From positions 1 through 11,016 of the forward strand of contig CAYOBW010000239.1 of assembly GCA_964402115.1 (NCBI GenBank): a DNA stretch of 11,016 nt, in the 5' to 3' direction. The stretch is from CAYOBW01 sp964402115 (GTDB lineage Bacteria; Verrucomicrobiota; Kiritimatiellia; UBA8416; CAYOBW01). Positions 1-7,675 of the stretch are shown one piece after another (the stretch's first letter is position 1; each line of letters begins with the position of its first letter). The translations under genes were made by a program, and so were the position numbers. A model generated the notes under the pieces. It did not search any database, had not been told where the DNA came from, and saw only the letters and a list, made by a program, of their open reading frames with translations.

Positions 1-241
1 CCTGCGCGACGCCCTGGCCCGCGTGGCAGTGACGGAGCGCGCCGGCGAGAGCGCCCGGCGCAACCTCGAGGCCGCCCGCGTCCAGTGGCGCAACGGCCTC
101 GCCCGGCATGCCGACGTGCTCGCCGGCGAAGCCGCCCTCGCGGACGCGCAGATGCAGGCCGCCACCGCCCGCGCGAACGTCGCCCTGGCCCGCGCGGCGC
201 TGGCCCACGCGCTCGGCCGCCCCCCGCCAACGGAGGAGTGA
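1..241 (+). CDS. TolC-family outer-membrane efflux protein, C-terminal fragment
   Basis: This is the 3' end of a gene that starts before the window; the reading frame begins at base 2 and 79 residues are visible. The fragment is a long alanine/arginine-rich amphipathic helix pair. It follows the TolC/OEP C-terminal pattern, in which an 'A..NLEAA..QW.NGLA...DVL.GEAAL..A' helix leads to a second helix ending in 'ALG'. Such proteins form trimeric outer-membrane channels with a periplasmic tunnel and pair with a periplasmic adaptor and an inner-membrane pump. The stop TGA (239-241) overlaps the ATG of the ABC ATPase at 241, so the genes are translationally coupled and the channel probably serves this ABC pump. 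A HlyD-type adaptor gene would be expected upstream, outside the window. The family call comes from the helix pattern and the context, and no signal peptide can be seen. Confidence 0.75.
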   Translation, partial: LRDALARVAVTERAGESARRNLEAARVQWRNGLARHADVLAGEAALADAQMQAATARANVALARAALAHALGRPPPTEE

Positions 242-1191
242 TGACCGCGCCTCCCGCCACCGCCGCGCCCGCCATTGCCGTCGAAGGCCTGACGAAGGTC
301 TTCGGCCGGTTCACGGCGGTGGACGCGGTCTCGTTCGACGTGGCGGCGGGCGAGATCTTCGGCCTGCTCGGCCCCAACGGCGCCGGCAAGTCCACGACCA
401 TCCGCATGCTCTGCGGCCTGCTCGCCTCCACCGCCGGCACGGCCCGCGTCGCCGGATTCGACATCAACCGCGACCCCGACCGCGTCCGGCAGCAGATCGG
501 CTACATGTCCCAGCGGTTCAGCCTTTACCGCGATCTGACCATAGGGGAAAACCTGACCTTTTTCGGCGGCGTTTACGGGCTGCACGGCCCGCGTCTGCGG
601 GCCCGCCGCGAGGCGGTCGGCGCGCTGGCCGGACTCGGCGGGCTCGAGCGCCGTCTGGCCGGGACGCTCTCGGGCGCCGTCCAGCAGCGCCTCGCGCTCG
701 CCTGCGCCCTGCTCCACGAGCCCCCCATCCTCTTCCTCGACGAACCCAGCAGCGGCATCGACCCGCACTCCCGCCGCCTGCTCTGGGACCACGTCCGCGC
801 CCTCGCCGCCAGCGGCGTGACGATCGTCGTGACCACCCACTTCATGGACGAGGCCGAGTTCTGCGGGAGGATCGGATTCATCAGCGCCGGGAAGCTCGTC
901 GCGCTCGACACGCCGGCGGCGCTCAAGCGGCAGGCCGTGCCCGAGGACGTTTTCGAGGTGTCCGGCGTCGCGCGGGAAAAACTGGGCGCCCTGCCCGGCG
1001 TGCGGGCGGTCACCGCCTTCGGCCCGCGGCTCCATCTCTTCTGCGAGCCCGGCCGGTTCGAGGCGCCCGCGCTGGCCGACAGCCTGCGCCTGGCCGGCTG
1101 CGCGCCCGGCGACGTGCGGTCCGTGGCGCCCTCGCTGGAAGACGCCTTCGTGCGCCTCGTGCAAACGACGCCGGCGGGGAGGCCGGCGTGA
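241..1191 (+). CDS. ABC transporter ATP-binding protein (YbhF/CcmA-type multidrug exporter ATPase)
   Basis: This is a 316-aa single nucleotide-binding domain that powers the two permeases encoded next. Visible motifs are Walker A GPNGAGKST (residues 44-52), Q-loop Q91 (GYMSQ), a signature region LSGAVQQR (143-150), Walker B ILFLDEP (163-169), D-loop SGIDP (171-175) and switch His200 (VVTTH). A C-terminal extension of about 90 residues after the ATPase core is typical of ABC-2 exporter ATPases. The ATG at 241 overlaps the upstream stop, and an AGGAG at 234-238 is part of its Shine-Dalgarno. The 3' end overlaps the GTG of the next gene (GTGA, 1188-1191). One oddity is that the second Gly of the canonical LSGG signature is Ala. 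From memory, related drug-exporter ATPases (YbhF/RbbA-like) also tolerate a degenerate signature. E. coli YbhF is a fusion of two ABC domains, whereas this protein has only one. Substrate is unknown. Confidence 0.92.
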   Translation: MTAPPATAAPAIAVEGLTKVFGRFTAVDAVSFDVAAGEIFGLLGPNGAGKSTTIRMLCGLLASTAGTARVAGFDINRDPDRVRQQIGYMSQRFSLYRDLTIGENLTFFGGVYGLHGPRLRARREAVGALAGLGGLERRLAGTLSGAVQQRLALACALLHEPPILFLDEPSSGIDPHSRRLLWDHVRALAASGVTIVVTTHFMDEAEFCGRIGFISAGKLVALDTPAALKRQAVPEDVFEVSGVAREKLGALPGVRAVTAFGPRLHLFCEPGRFEAPALADSLRLAGCAPGDVRSVAPSLEDAFVRLVQTTPAGRPA

Positions 1192-2315
1192 CCCGCCTGC
1201 GCGCCATCGTCCGCAAGGAGTTCCGCCACATTGCGCGCGACCCGCTCTCGCTCGGCATGCTGGTCTTCGTCCCGGCGCTGCTGCTCCTCCTGTACGGCTA
1301 CGCGCTCTCCTTCGACGTGAAGCACATCCGCCTCGCGGTGCTGGACCGCTCCCGTTCGCCGGCCAGCCGCGAGCTGCTCGACAGCCTGTTCCGCAACCCC
1401 TACTTCGACCGCGCCGCCGCGCCCGCCTCCTACGCGGAAGCCGGGTGGCTCCTCACCCGCGGCGCCGTCCGCGCCGCGCTGGTGATCCCGCCGGACTACG
1501 CCCGCGCCGTGGCGCGCGGAGAGCAGGCGCCGCTCCAGGTGCTGCTCGACGGCGCGGACGCCAACTCGGCCAGCACGGCCCGCGGCTACCTGGATGCCGT
1601 GGCGGACCGCACCACCCGGCGCCTGGCCGGCGCCGCGCTCGCCCGCGCCGGCCAGTCGCCCTCCCTGCCGTTCGTGCAGCCGGAGCCGCGCGTCTGGTTC
1701 AACCCGGAACTGAAAAGCGCGCGCTTCCTCGTGCCCGGCCTGATCGGCCTGATCCTCATGCTCTCGGCCGTCATCGCGACCTCGCTCTCGATCGTCCGCG
1801 AAAAGGAGCGCGAGACGATCGACCAGCTGCGGGTCTCGCCCGTGCAGCCGGAGGAGCTCGTGCTCGGCAAGACCCTGCCCTACGTGGTGGTGTGCCTGGC
1901 CACGATGGCGTTCATCCTGCTGATCGGCCGGCTTTGCTTCGGCGTGACGGTGCGCGGCTCCCTGGGCTTGCTGGCCGTCTCGACGCTCTTCTTCCTGTTC
2001 GCGGCCATCGGGATGGGCGTCTTCATCTCGTCGGTCACCCGCTCGCAGCAGGTCGCCTTCCAGATCGCCATCATCACCTCGCTGCTGCCCTCGATCCTGC
2101 TCTCGGGGCTGGTGTTCCCGATCGCCAACATGCCCCTGCCGCTGCAAGCGCTGACGCACGTGGTCGTGCCCCGCTACTTCGTGCACGCCCTGCGGGGGAT
2201 CATCCTGAAGGGCGCCGGCGTCGAGGCGCTGTGGCGCGACTGGGCCGGCCTGCTTGCCCTGGGCCTGCTTTTCAACCTGCTGGCGGCCCGCAGCATGCGG
2301 CGAACCGCCGACTGA
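1188..2315 (+). CDS. ABC-2 type transporter permease 1 (YbhS-like)
   Basis: This 375-aa inner-membrane protein has ABC2_membrane_3 architecture. A first membrane segment lies at about 21-41, then a large extracytoplasmic domain (about 43-175), then five further hydrophobic segments (about 180-200, 230-255, 262-283, 290-312, 350-368). Family landmarks are the KEFRHIARDP start, RVWFNPEL (168-175), the cytoplasmic loop VREKERETIDQLRVSP (203-218) and LLSGLVFPIANMP (304-316). A GTG start at 1188 was chosen because it overlaps the ATPase stop (GTGA), has a GGGGAGG Shine-Dalgarno just upstream, and gives the family-typical short N-terminus. With permease 2 it should form a heterodimeric channel driven by the ATPase, probably extruding drugs or other small molecules towards the TolC-like channel. 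Specificity cannot be read from the sequence. Confidence 0.9.
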   Translation: MTRLRAIVRKEFRHIARDPLSLGMLVFVPALLLLLYGYALSFDVKHIRLAVLDRSRSPASRELLDSLFRNPYFDRAAAPASYAEAGWLLTRGAVRAALVIPPDYARAVARGEQAPLQVLLDGADANSASTARGYLDAVADRTTRRLAGAALARAGQSPSLPFVQPEPRVWFNPELKSARFLVPGLIGLILMLSAVIATSLSIVREKERETIDQLRVSPVQPEELVLGKTLPYVVVCLATMAFILLIGRLCFGVTVRGSLGLLAVSTLFFLFAAIGMGVFISSVTRSQQVAFQIAIITSLLPSILLSGLVFPIANMPLPLQALTHVVVPRYFVHALRGIILKGAGVEALWRDWAGLLALGLLFNLLAARSMRRTAD

Positions 2316-2338
2316 CGGCGGACGGGGGAGCGACGCGG

Positions 2339-3472
2339 ATGTTGAGACGCATCGGACATCTTCTGATCAAGGAGCTGACGCAGATCCGGCGGGACCGCCG
2401 CCTGCTCGGCCTGCTCGTCATGACGCCGATGATCCAGCTGCTCGTGCTCGGCTTCGCCGCCACCACGGACATCAGCAGCATCCACCTCTCCGTGCGCGAC
2501 CACGACGCGACGCCCCAGAGCCGCGCCTACGTGCAGGCGCTGGTCTCGTCCGGCTACTTCATCCCCCGCTTCCCGGCCGGTCCCCCGCGGGACGACGGCG
2601 CGGAACTCGTGAACGGTCGCGCCGGTCTGGTGCTGGTCATCCCCCGCGGCTTCGGCGCGCGCCTACTCGACCGCCGGACCGCCCCGGTCCAGGTGCTCGT
2701 GGACGGGGCGGACAGCAACTTCGCGGTGCACGGCCTGAACTACCTCCAGCAAGCCTCGCGGCTCTACTCCGCGCAGGTCATGGCCGGGGTGCTGGCGCGG
2801 GCTGCGTCCACGGGCGTGCGCACGCCCGCGGTGACCATGGCGACACGCGTCTGGTTCAACCCCGCCCTGACCTCGCGCTATCACATGATCCCGGCCATGA
2901 TGGGCGTGCTGCTGATGGTGACGACGATGATTGTCACCAGCATGACCCTCGTGAAGGAGCGCGAGGAGGGCACGATGGAGCAGCTGCTGGTCACGCCGCT
3001 GCGGCCGGGGGAGCTGATCGCCGGCAAGCTGCTCCCGTTCCTGGTCATCGGCGCGCTCGAGGTGACGATCTGCCTGCCGATCATGCTGGGCGTCTACGGC
3101 GTGCCGCTCCGCGGCCACCTCGGCACCCTCTACCTGCTCTCGGCGGACTTCCTGCTGACCACGCTGGGGCTGGGCCTGTTCGTCTCGTTGCTCGTGCGCA
3201 CCCAGCAGCAGGCCATGATGGCCGCCGCCTTCTTCGTCATGATGCCCTTCGTGCTGCTTTCCGGCTTCATCTTCCCCGTCGAGAACATGCCGCACGGCTT
3301 CCAGCTCGTCGCGGAGTGCATCCCGCTCAAGCACTACCTCGTGTGCGTCCGCGCCCTGTTCCTGAAGGCCGCCGGGTGGCCGGACCTGCAGCGCGAAGCG
3401 CTGATCCTCCTGGGTACGGGACTGGGCATCCTCTCGCTGGCCATCCTGCGTTTCCGCAAGACCATGGATTGA
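2339..3472 (+). CDS. ABC-2 type transporter permease 2 (YbhR-like)
   Basis: This 377-aa paralogue of the preceding permease has the same layout. The N-terminal KELTQIRRDRRLL precedes the first membrane segment (about 22-41), followed by an extracytoplasmic domain containing VLVDGADSNFAV (119-130) and RVWFNPALTSR (170-180). Five more membrane segments follow (about 183-203, 230-252, 264-286, 292-314, 352-370). The cytoplasmic loop KEREEGTMEQLLVTPLRPGE (206-225) is a strong ABC-2 export signature, and LLSGFIFPVENMP (306-318) precedes the last loop. The ATG at 2339 lies 23 nt after the previous stop with a GGGGGAG Shine-Dalgarno at 2324-2330. It is the last gene of the operon. The parallel VLLDGADAN/VLVDGADSN motifs in the two permeases point to an old duplication. 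Confidence 0.91.
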   Translation: MLRRIGHLLIKELTQIRRDRRLLGLLVMTPMIQLLVLGFAATTDISSIHLSVRDHDATPQSRAYVQALVSSGYFIPRFPAGPPRDDGAELVNGRAGLVLVIPRGFGARLLDRRTAPVQVLVDGADSNFAVHGLNYLQQASRLYSAQVMAGVLARAASTGVRTPAVTMATRVWFNPALTSRYHMIPAMMGVLLMVTTMIVTSMTLVKEREEGTMEQLLVTPLRPGELIAGKLLPFLVIGALEVTICLPIMLGVYGVPLRGHLGTLYLLSADFLLTTLGLGLFVSLLVRTQQQAMMAAAFFVMMPFVLLSGFIFPVENMPHGFQLVAECIPLKHYLVCVRALFLKAAGWPDLQREALILLGTGLGILSLAILRFRKTMD

Positions 3473-3547
3473 CGCCCGGCCGGCCAGGCAGGCCCGACCG
3501 AACGGCCCGATCGCGACAGCGGCCCGCGGACCGTCGTGTTTTTCGGG

Positions 3548-3586
3548 CCCACCGGAGGCTCCTGCAAAGCCCCGGCGGGGTGTTTG
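3548..3586 (+). terminator. Putative intrinsic terminator after the efflux operon
   Basis: An imperfect hairpin lies 75 nt after the permease stop. CCCACCGGAGGCT (3548-3560) pairs with AGCCCCGGCGGGG (3568-3580) around a 7-nt loop, with one bulged base per arm, and is followed by TGTTTG. The T-tract is weak, and a TTTTT run lies just upstream (about 3539-3543), so termination is plausible but not certain. It could instead be a dispersed palindrome. Confidence 0.4.
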
Positions 3587-3593
3587 CCAGAGA

Positions 3594-3660
3594 GAAGTCA
3601 GAATGAAGAATCCAGGAGTCAGAATGCGGGTTCGATTCTGAATGCTGAATCCTGCCTGCT
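3594..3660. repeat. Degenerate short-unit repeat tract (CAGAAT / CAGGAGT units)
   Basis: The tract contains AGTCAGAATG twice (3597-3606 and 3617-3626) with related GAATCC units, followed by inverse-orientation units (ATTCTGAATGCTGAATCCTG). CAGAAT and ATTCTG can pair around a 9-nt loop (about 3620-3640). No gene is visible here. It resembles the low-complexity intergenic stutter tracts found in some large bacterial genomes, and its function is unknown. Confidence 0.5.
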
Positions 3661-3663
3661 GCA

Positions 3664-3707
3664 TACGGCGCTTGCAGAACCGACGCAGGAGGTACTGCAA
3701 GCGCCTC
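3664..3707. repeat. Dispersed palindromic (REP-like) repeat, copy 1
   Basis: A near-perfect hairpin: GGCGCTTGCAGAACC (3667-3681) pairs with GGTACTGCAAGCGCC (3691-3705) with a single A/A mismatch around the 9-nt loop GACGCAGGA. The 44-nt unit recurs at 5941 with three differences. This copy lies between the efflux operon terminator and the histidine-kinase promoter. It has no following T-tract, so it reads as a mobile or dispersed palindrome more than a canonical terminator. Confidence 0.75.
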
Positions 3708-3761
3708 ACCGTGCAAGGTTTTCCCCGAAAACAACCTACGCGTTTTCCTGATAAGATTTGC

Positions 3762-3790
3762 TTGCCCCCGCCGGGGACGCGTCCTATATT
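3762..3790 (+). promoter_or_regulatory. Sigma70-like promoter of the histidine kinase gene
   Basis: TTGCCC (3762-3767) and TATATT (3785-3790) are separated by exactly 17 nt, giving good -35 and -10 matches in an otherwise G+C-rich stretch. The start codon follows 39 nt after the -10 box, with purine-rich GGGAG/AGGAG Shine-Dalgarno sequences before ATG 3830. Confidence 0.65.
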
Positions 3791-3829
3791 CCTGCCCCAT
3801 GTGAGGTGTAAGGGAGCAGGAGATCTCTT

Positions 3830-5926
3830 ATGAACGTGCTGCCGATCTGCGTGCTGTATACGCAGGACCTTGACCTGGTCCGGCAGGTGTCCGGTTTTCT
3901 GCATGGCATGGCGGTGGTGCGTCATGTGGAGAACCCGTCGCGCCTGGAATTGCAGATCCAGCAGAACGACCCGATCACCCTGCTGTTCGACCTCTGCGGC
4001 ACGGAGGCGCGCACCCTGCTGCCCCGCATCCGCCGCCAGTTTCCCGACTCCCTCGTGGTGGCGATCGGCGCACCGCGCTCGAACCCGGCCAGCGAGGCTG
4101 AAGCTCTGGGCGTCTATGCGGTCGAGGAAGTGCCGCTCACGCGGCAGCGCACGCAGGCGCTGATCACACGTTGCAGCGCGCATCTGGAACTCGCGCGAGA
4201 GAACCGCATGCTCAAGCACGCCAGCCGCCGGCATGAGCAGGCCGATACGCACGTGGGCGGAGGCCATGCCCGGGAGCACGGCGGGGCCATTCCCCTCCAT
4301 CACTTCTCGAAGGCCTTCCGGAATTTCGAAAAGCTCGACACGATGCTCGAGCACATCGTCGAAGGGGTTGCCTGCTACGCCAGGGTCTCGCGCGTGGGGC
4401 TCTTCACGCTGTCCGGCAACGGCGAGGGCTACCGCCTGTCCGCCGGCGTGAAGTGTCTCGAGGACACCACCCAGTTCGACGTCCCCGAGGGCGCGCCCCT
4501 GGTGCGCTGGATGCAGATCCATGCCCACCTCGTCTGCCGCACCACGCTTTCGCACATCGAGGACCCTTCGGAGCGCCTGCTGCTGGAGCAAACCCTCGAC
4601 ACGCTCGGGGCGGAAGTGTTCGTGCCGCTGCACGGGCGCAACCGCATTCTCGGCTGGCTGTTCCTGGGCCGGCGCGTGACGGGCATCCCCTTCCAGGCGC
4701 CCGACCTCGAGGAGTTGATGCTACTCGGCGAGTACATCTCGATCACCCTCGAGAACGCCCTCCTGCACAAGGAGGTCGCCGTCCAGAAAACGCTGGCCGA
4801 GACCGTGCTGCGTTCCGTGCCGGTGGGCATCGTGGCGGTGGCGGCCGACGGCACCGTGCGCTGGTTCAACCAGGCGGCCGAGGAGCTGCTCGGGGTGCGC
4901 GCCGCGGAAGCCATGCACCGGCCGGCGGGCGGCCTGACCAGCCGGCTGGCGGGCCTGCTGGCCCGTTGCATCAAGGAGGGCCAGACCGAGCCGGCGGGCT
5001 GGACCGACAACGTGACCAAGCGCTCCCTCTCCGTGCTCACCCGCCGCATGGAGGACAGCGGCGAGTGCCTCGGCGCGGTCGCCATCGTCATCGACATGAC
5101 CCGCGAGGAGCTCCTGCGCAAGCGCCATAAAGAGATCGAGCGCGCCGCGTTCTGGGCGGAACTCGCCGCCGCCATGTCGCATGCCGTGCGCAACCCCCTG
5201 GTGGCGATCAGCACCTTCGCGCAGCTGCTGCCCGAGCGGTACGCCGACAGCGAGTTCCGCGACCAGTTCAGCCTGCTGGTCGGCCGCGAGATCGGCCGCC
5301 TCAACACGATGATCGACGAGCTGACGGACTTTGCGCACCCCGCGCCGGTCGACCACGCTCCGCTCGACATCGCCCAGGTTATCGAAAAGGCCGTGGACAA
5401 GGCCATTCAGCGCCACGCGCTCCAGGAGGGGTCGCGCATCGAACTCGCCATCGACCCGCAGATGCCCCCGGTGCGCGGCGACCGCAAGGCGCTTACGGAT
5501 TGCATCATGCACGTTGTCGGCAATGCCATCGAAGCGGTCGAGCACGTCCGACAGCCCGCGATCCTCGTTTCCGCCTCGCTGATGACGCGCGCGGGCGGCC
5601 AGTCCGTTTGTCGCATCGCCGTGCGCGACAACGGCAAGGGCATCCCGCCGGCCATCCTGCAGAACATCTACTCGCCGTTCTGCACCGAGAAAGTGCGCGG
5701 CATCGGGCTCGGCCTGCCCATCACCCGCCGCATCGTGCAGGACCACAACGCCGACCTCTCCATGGACACGGGCAGCAACGGCACGACCGTGACCGTGGAT
5801 CTGCCGATCGTGAGTGTCGAGGATCCGGCGCCGGCCGCCAATCCCGGCACAGAGCTGCCCGCCGTGGTCCTGGCCACGGGCGGCAGCGGAGTGGCGCAGG
5901 CCGCAATGGCCGCCGGCAACCGCTGA
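3830..5926 (+). CDS. Orphan sensor histidine kinase (degenerate receiver-GAF-PAS-HisKA-HATPase)
   Basis: A 698-aa soluble kinase with no signal peptide or membrane segment. Residues 1-120 look like a receiver-type fold: Asp54 ends a beta-3-like strand (ITLLFDL), but the paired acidic residues normally after beta-1 are missing. A short helical linker and a His/Gly-rich stretch (134-158) lead to a GAF-like domain (about 160-315) and a PAS-like domain (about 322-425, with GIVAVAADGTVRWFNQAAEELLG). The HisKA H-box is AMSHAVRNPL with phospho-acceptor His451. The HATPase carries N-box Asn565 (HVVGNAIEAV), G1 DNGKG (600-604), an F-box at Phe617 and G2 GIGLGLP (624-630). A 38-residue Ala/Pro/Gly-rich tail ends the protein. 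All catalytic boxes are intact, so it should autophosphorylate. No response regulator lies next to it, so its partner and signal are unknown; the GAF and PAS domains suggest a cytosolic small-molecule, redox or light cue. Confidence 0.92.
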   Translation: MNVLPICVLYTQDLDLVRQVSGFLHGMAVVRHVENPSRLELQIQQNDPITLLFDLCGTEARTLLPRIRRQFPDSLVVAIGAPRSNPASEAEALGVYAVEEVPLTRQRTQALITRCSAHLELARENRMLKHASRRHEQADTHVGGGHAREHGGAIPLHHFSKAFRNFEKLDTMLEHIVEGVACYARVSRVGLFTLSGNGEGYRLSAGVKCLEDTTQFDVPEGAPLVRWMQIHAHLVCRTTLSHIEDPSERLLLEQTLDTLGAEVFVPLHGRNRILGWLFLGRRVTGIPFQAPDLEELMLLGEYISITLENALLHKEVAVQKTLAETVLRSVPVGIVAVAADGTVRWFNQAAEELLGVRAAEAMHRPAGGLTSRLAGLLARCIKEGQTEPAGWTDNVTKRSLSVLTRRMEDSGECLGAVAIVIDMTREELLRKRHKEIERAAFWAELAAAMSHAVRNPLVAISTFAQLLPERYADSEFRDQFSLLVGREIGRLNTMIDELTDFAHPAPVDHAPLDIAQVIEKAVDKAIQRHALQEGSRIELAIDPQMPPVRGDRKALTDCIMHVVGNAIEAVEHVRQPAILVSASLMTRAGGQSVCRIAVRDNGKGIPPAILQNIYSPFCTEKVRGIGLGLPITRRIVQDHNADLSMDTGSNGTTVTVDLPIVSVEDPAPAANPGTELPAVVLATGGSGVAQAAMAAGNR

Positions 5927-5940
5927 CCGGCGGACGGGCC

Positions 5941-5983
5941 TACGGCGCTTGCAGAACCGACGAAGGAGGTTCTGCAGGCGCCT
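5941..5983. repeat. Dispersed palindromic (REP-like) repeat, copy 2, between convergent genes
   Basis: GGCGCTTGCAGAACC (5944-5958) pairs with GGTTCTGCAGGCGCC (5968-5982), 14 of 15 positions Watson-Crick plus one wobble, around the loop GACGAAGGA. The unit nearly fills the 57-nt gap between the kinase stop (5926) and the asnS stop codon on the other strand (5984-5986). A symmetric hairpin in a tail-to-tail position could act as a bidirectional terminator, although no T-tract is present. It matches copy 1 at about 41 of 44 positions. Confidence 0.75.
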
Positions 5984-7486
<1,503 letters not shown>

Positions 7487-7500
7487 GTCAGCTCCTCCCC

Positions 7501-7514
7501 CCGGCGCGCGCCGG
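7501..7514. other. Perfect 14-nt palindrome in the asnS leader
   Basis: CCGGCGCGCGCCGG is fully self-complementary and lies between the putative asnS promoter and its Shine-Dalgarno on the minus strand. In mRNA it could form a short hairpin next to the ribosome site, or it could bind a dimeric protein. No T-box elements (Specifier loop, UGGNGAA-type box) are apparent. Confidence 0.4.
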
Positions 7515-7538
7515 TCACCTGTACTGTCTGGAGGGAGT

Positions 7539-7567
7539 CCTATACACCAGACGCCCCGCAAACGCAA
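7539..7567 (-). promoter_or_regulatory. Sigma70-like promoter for asnS
   Basis: Read on the minus strand, TTGCGT (7567-7562) and TATAGG (7544-7539) are separated by 17 nt. The -10 box is about 52 nt upstream of the asnS ATG. The match is moderate, and its location in the divergent intergenic region supports it. Confidence 0.5.
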
Positions 7568-7577
7568 ACCCCGCGGC

Positions 7578-7607
7578 TTGCCCTCGCCCGCTGCCGTCTG
7601 CTACTTT
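7578..7607 (+). promoter_or_regulatory. Sigma70-like promoter for the PQQ-propeller gene
   Basis: TTGCCC (7578-7583) and TACTTT (7602-7607) are separated by 18 nt. The -35 hexamer is identical to that of the kinase promoter at 3762. It stands 10 nt from the -35 of the divergent asnS promoter. Confidence 0.5.
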
Positions 7608-7619
7608 CGCCCGCATGCC

Positions 7620-7655
7620 GGCGCCTCCCGCCCGACGATCGGCGGGGCAGGCGCC
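7620..7655 (+). promoter_or_regulatory. Stable 5'UTR hairpin before the propeller gene
   Basis: GGCGCCT (7620-7626) pairs with AGGCGCC (7649-7655) and CCCGCC (7627-7632) pairs with GGCGGG (7641-7646). This makes 13 base pairs with a 2-nt bulge and an 8-nt loop. It lies between the putative promoter and the GGGGAG ribosome site (7662-7667), so it could stabilise the mRNA, attenuate transcription or modulate translation. Confidence 0.5.
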
Positions 7656-7675
7656 AGCATCGGGGAGAACCACGT

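Noticed and set aside
573..2186. Long open frame on the minus strand (537 codons) across the ATPase and first permease
   Set aside because: It is antisense to two clearly recognised genes, and its composition (Arg/Glu/Gln/His/Gly-rich) is typical of a G+C-driven shadow frame with no recognisable domain.
2663..4633. Long minus-strand open frame (656 codons) across permease 2, the intergenic region and the kinase start
   Set aside because: It covers two real genes plus repeats and a promoter, and contains low-complexity His/Arg/Gln-rich translation without motifs.
7487..7540. T-box riboswitch upstream of asnS
   Set aside because: The leader is too short, and neither a specifier loop nor an antiterminator box is seen.
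7487..7567. Longer N-terminus for asnS from an in-frame ATG at 7567
   Set aside because: It would add 27 residues without a family match and would start inside the putative promoter; ATG 7486 has a strong Shine-Dalgarno.
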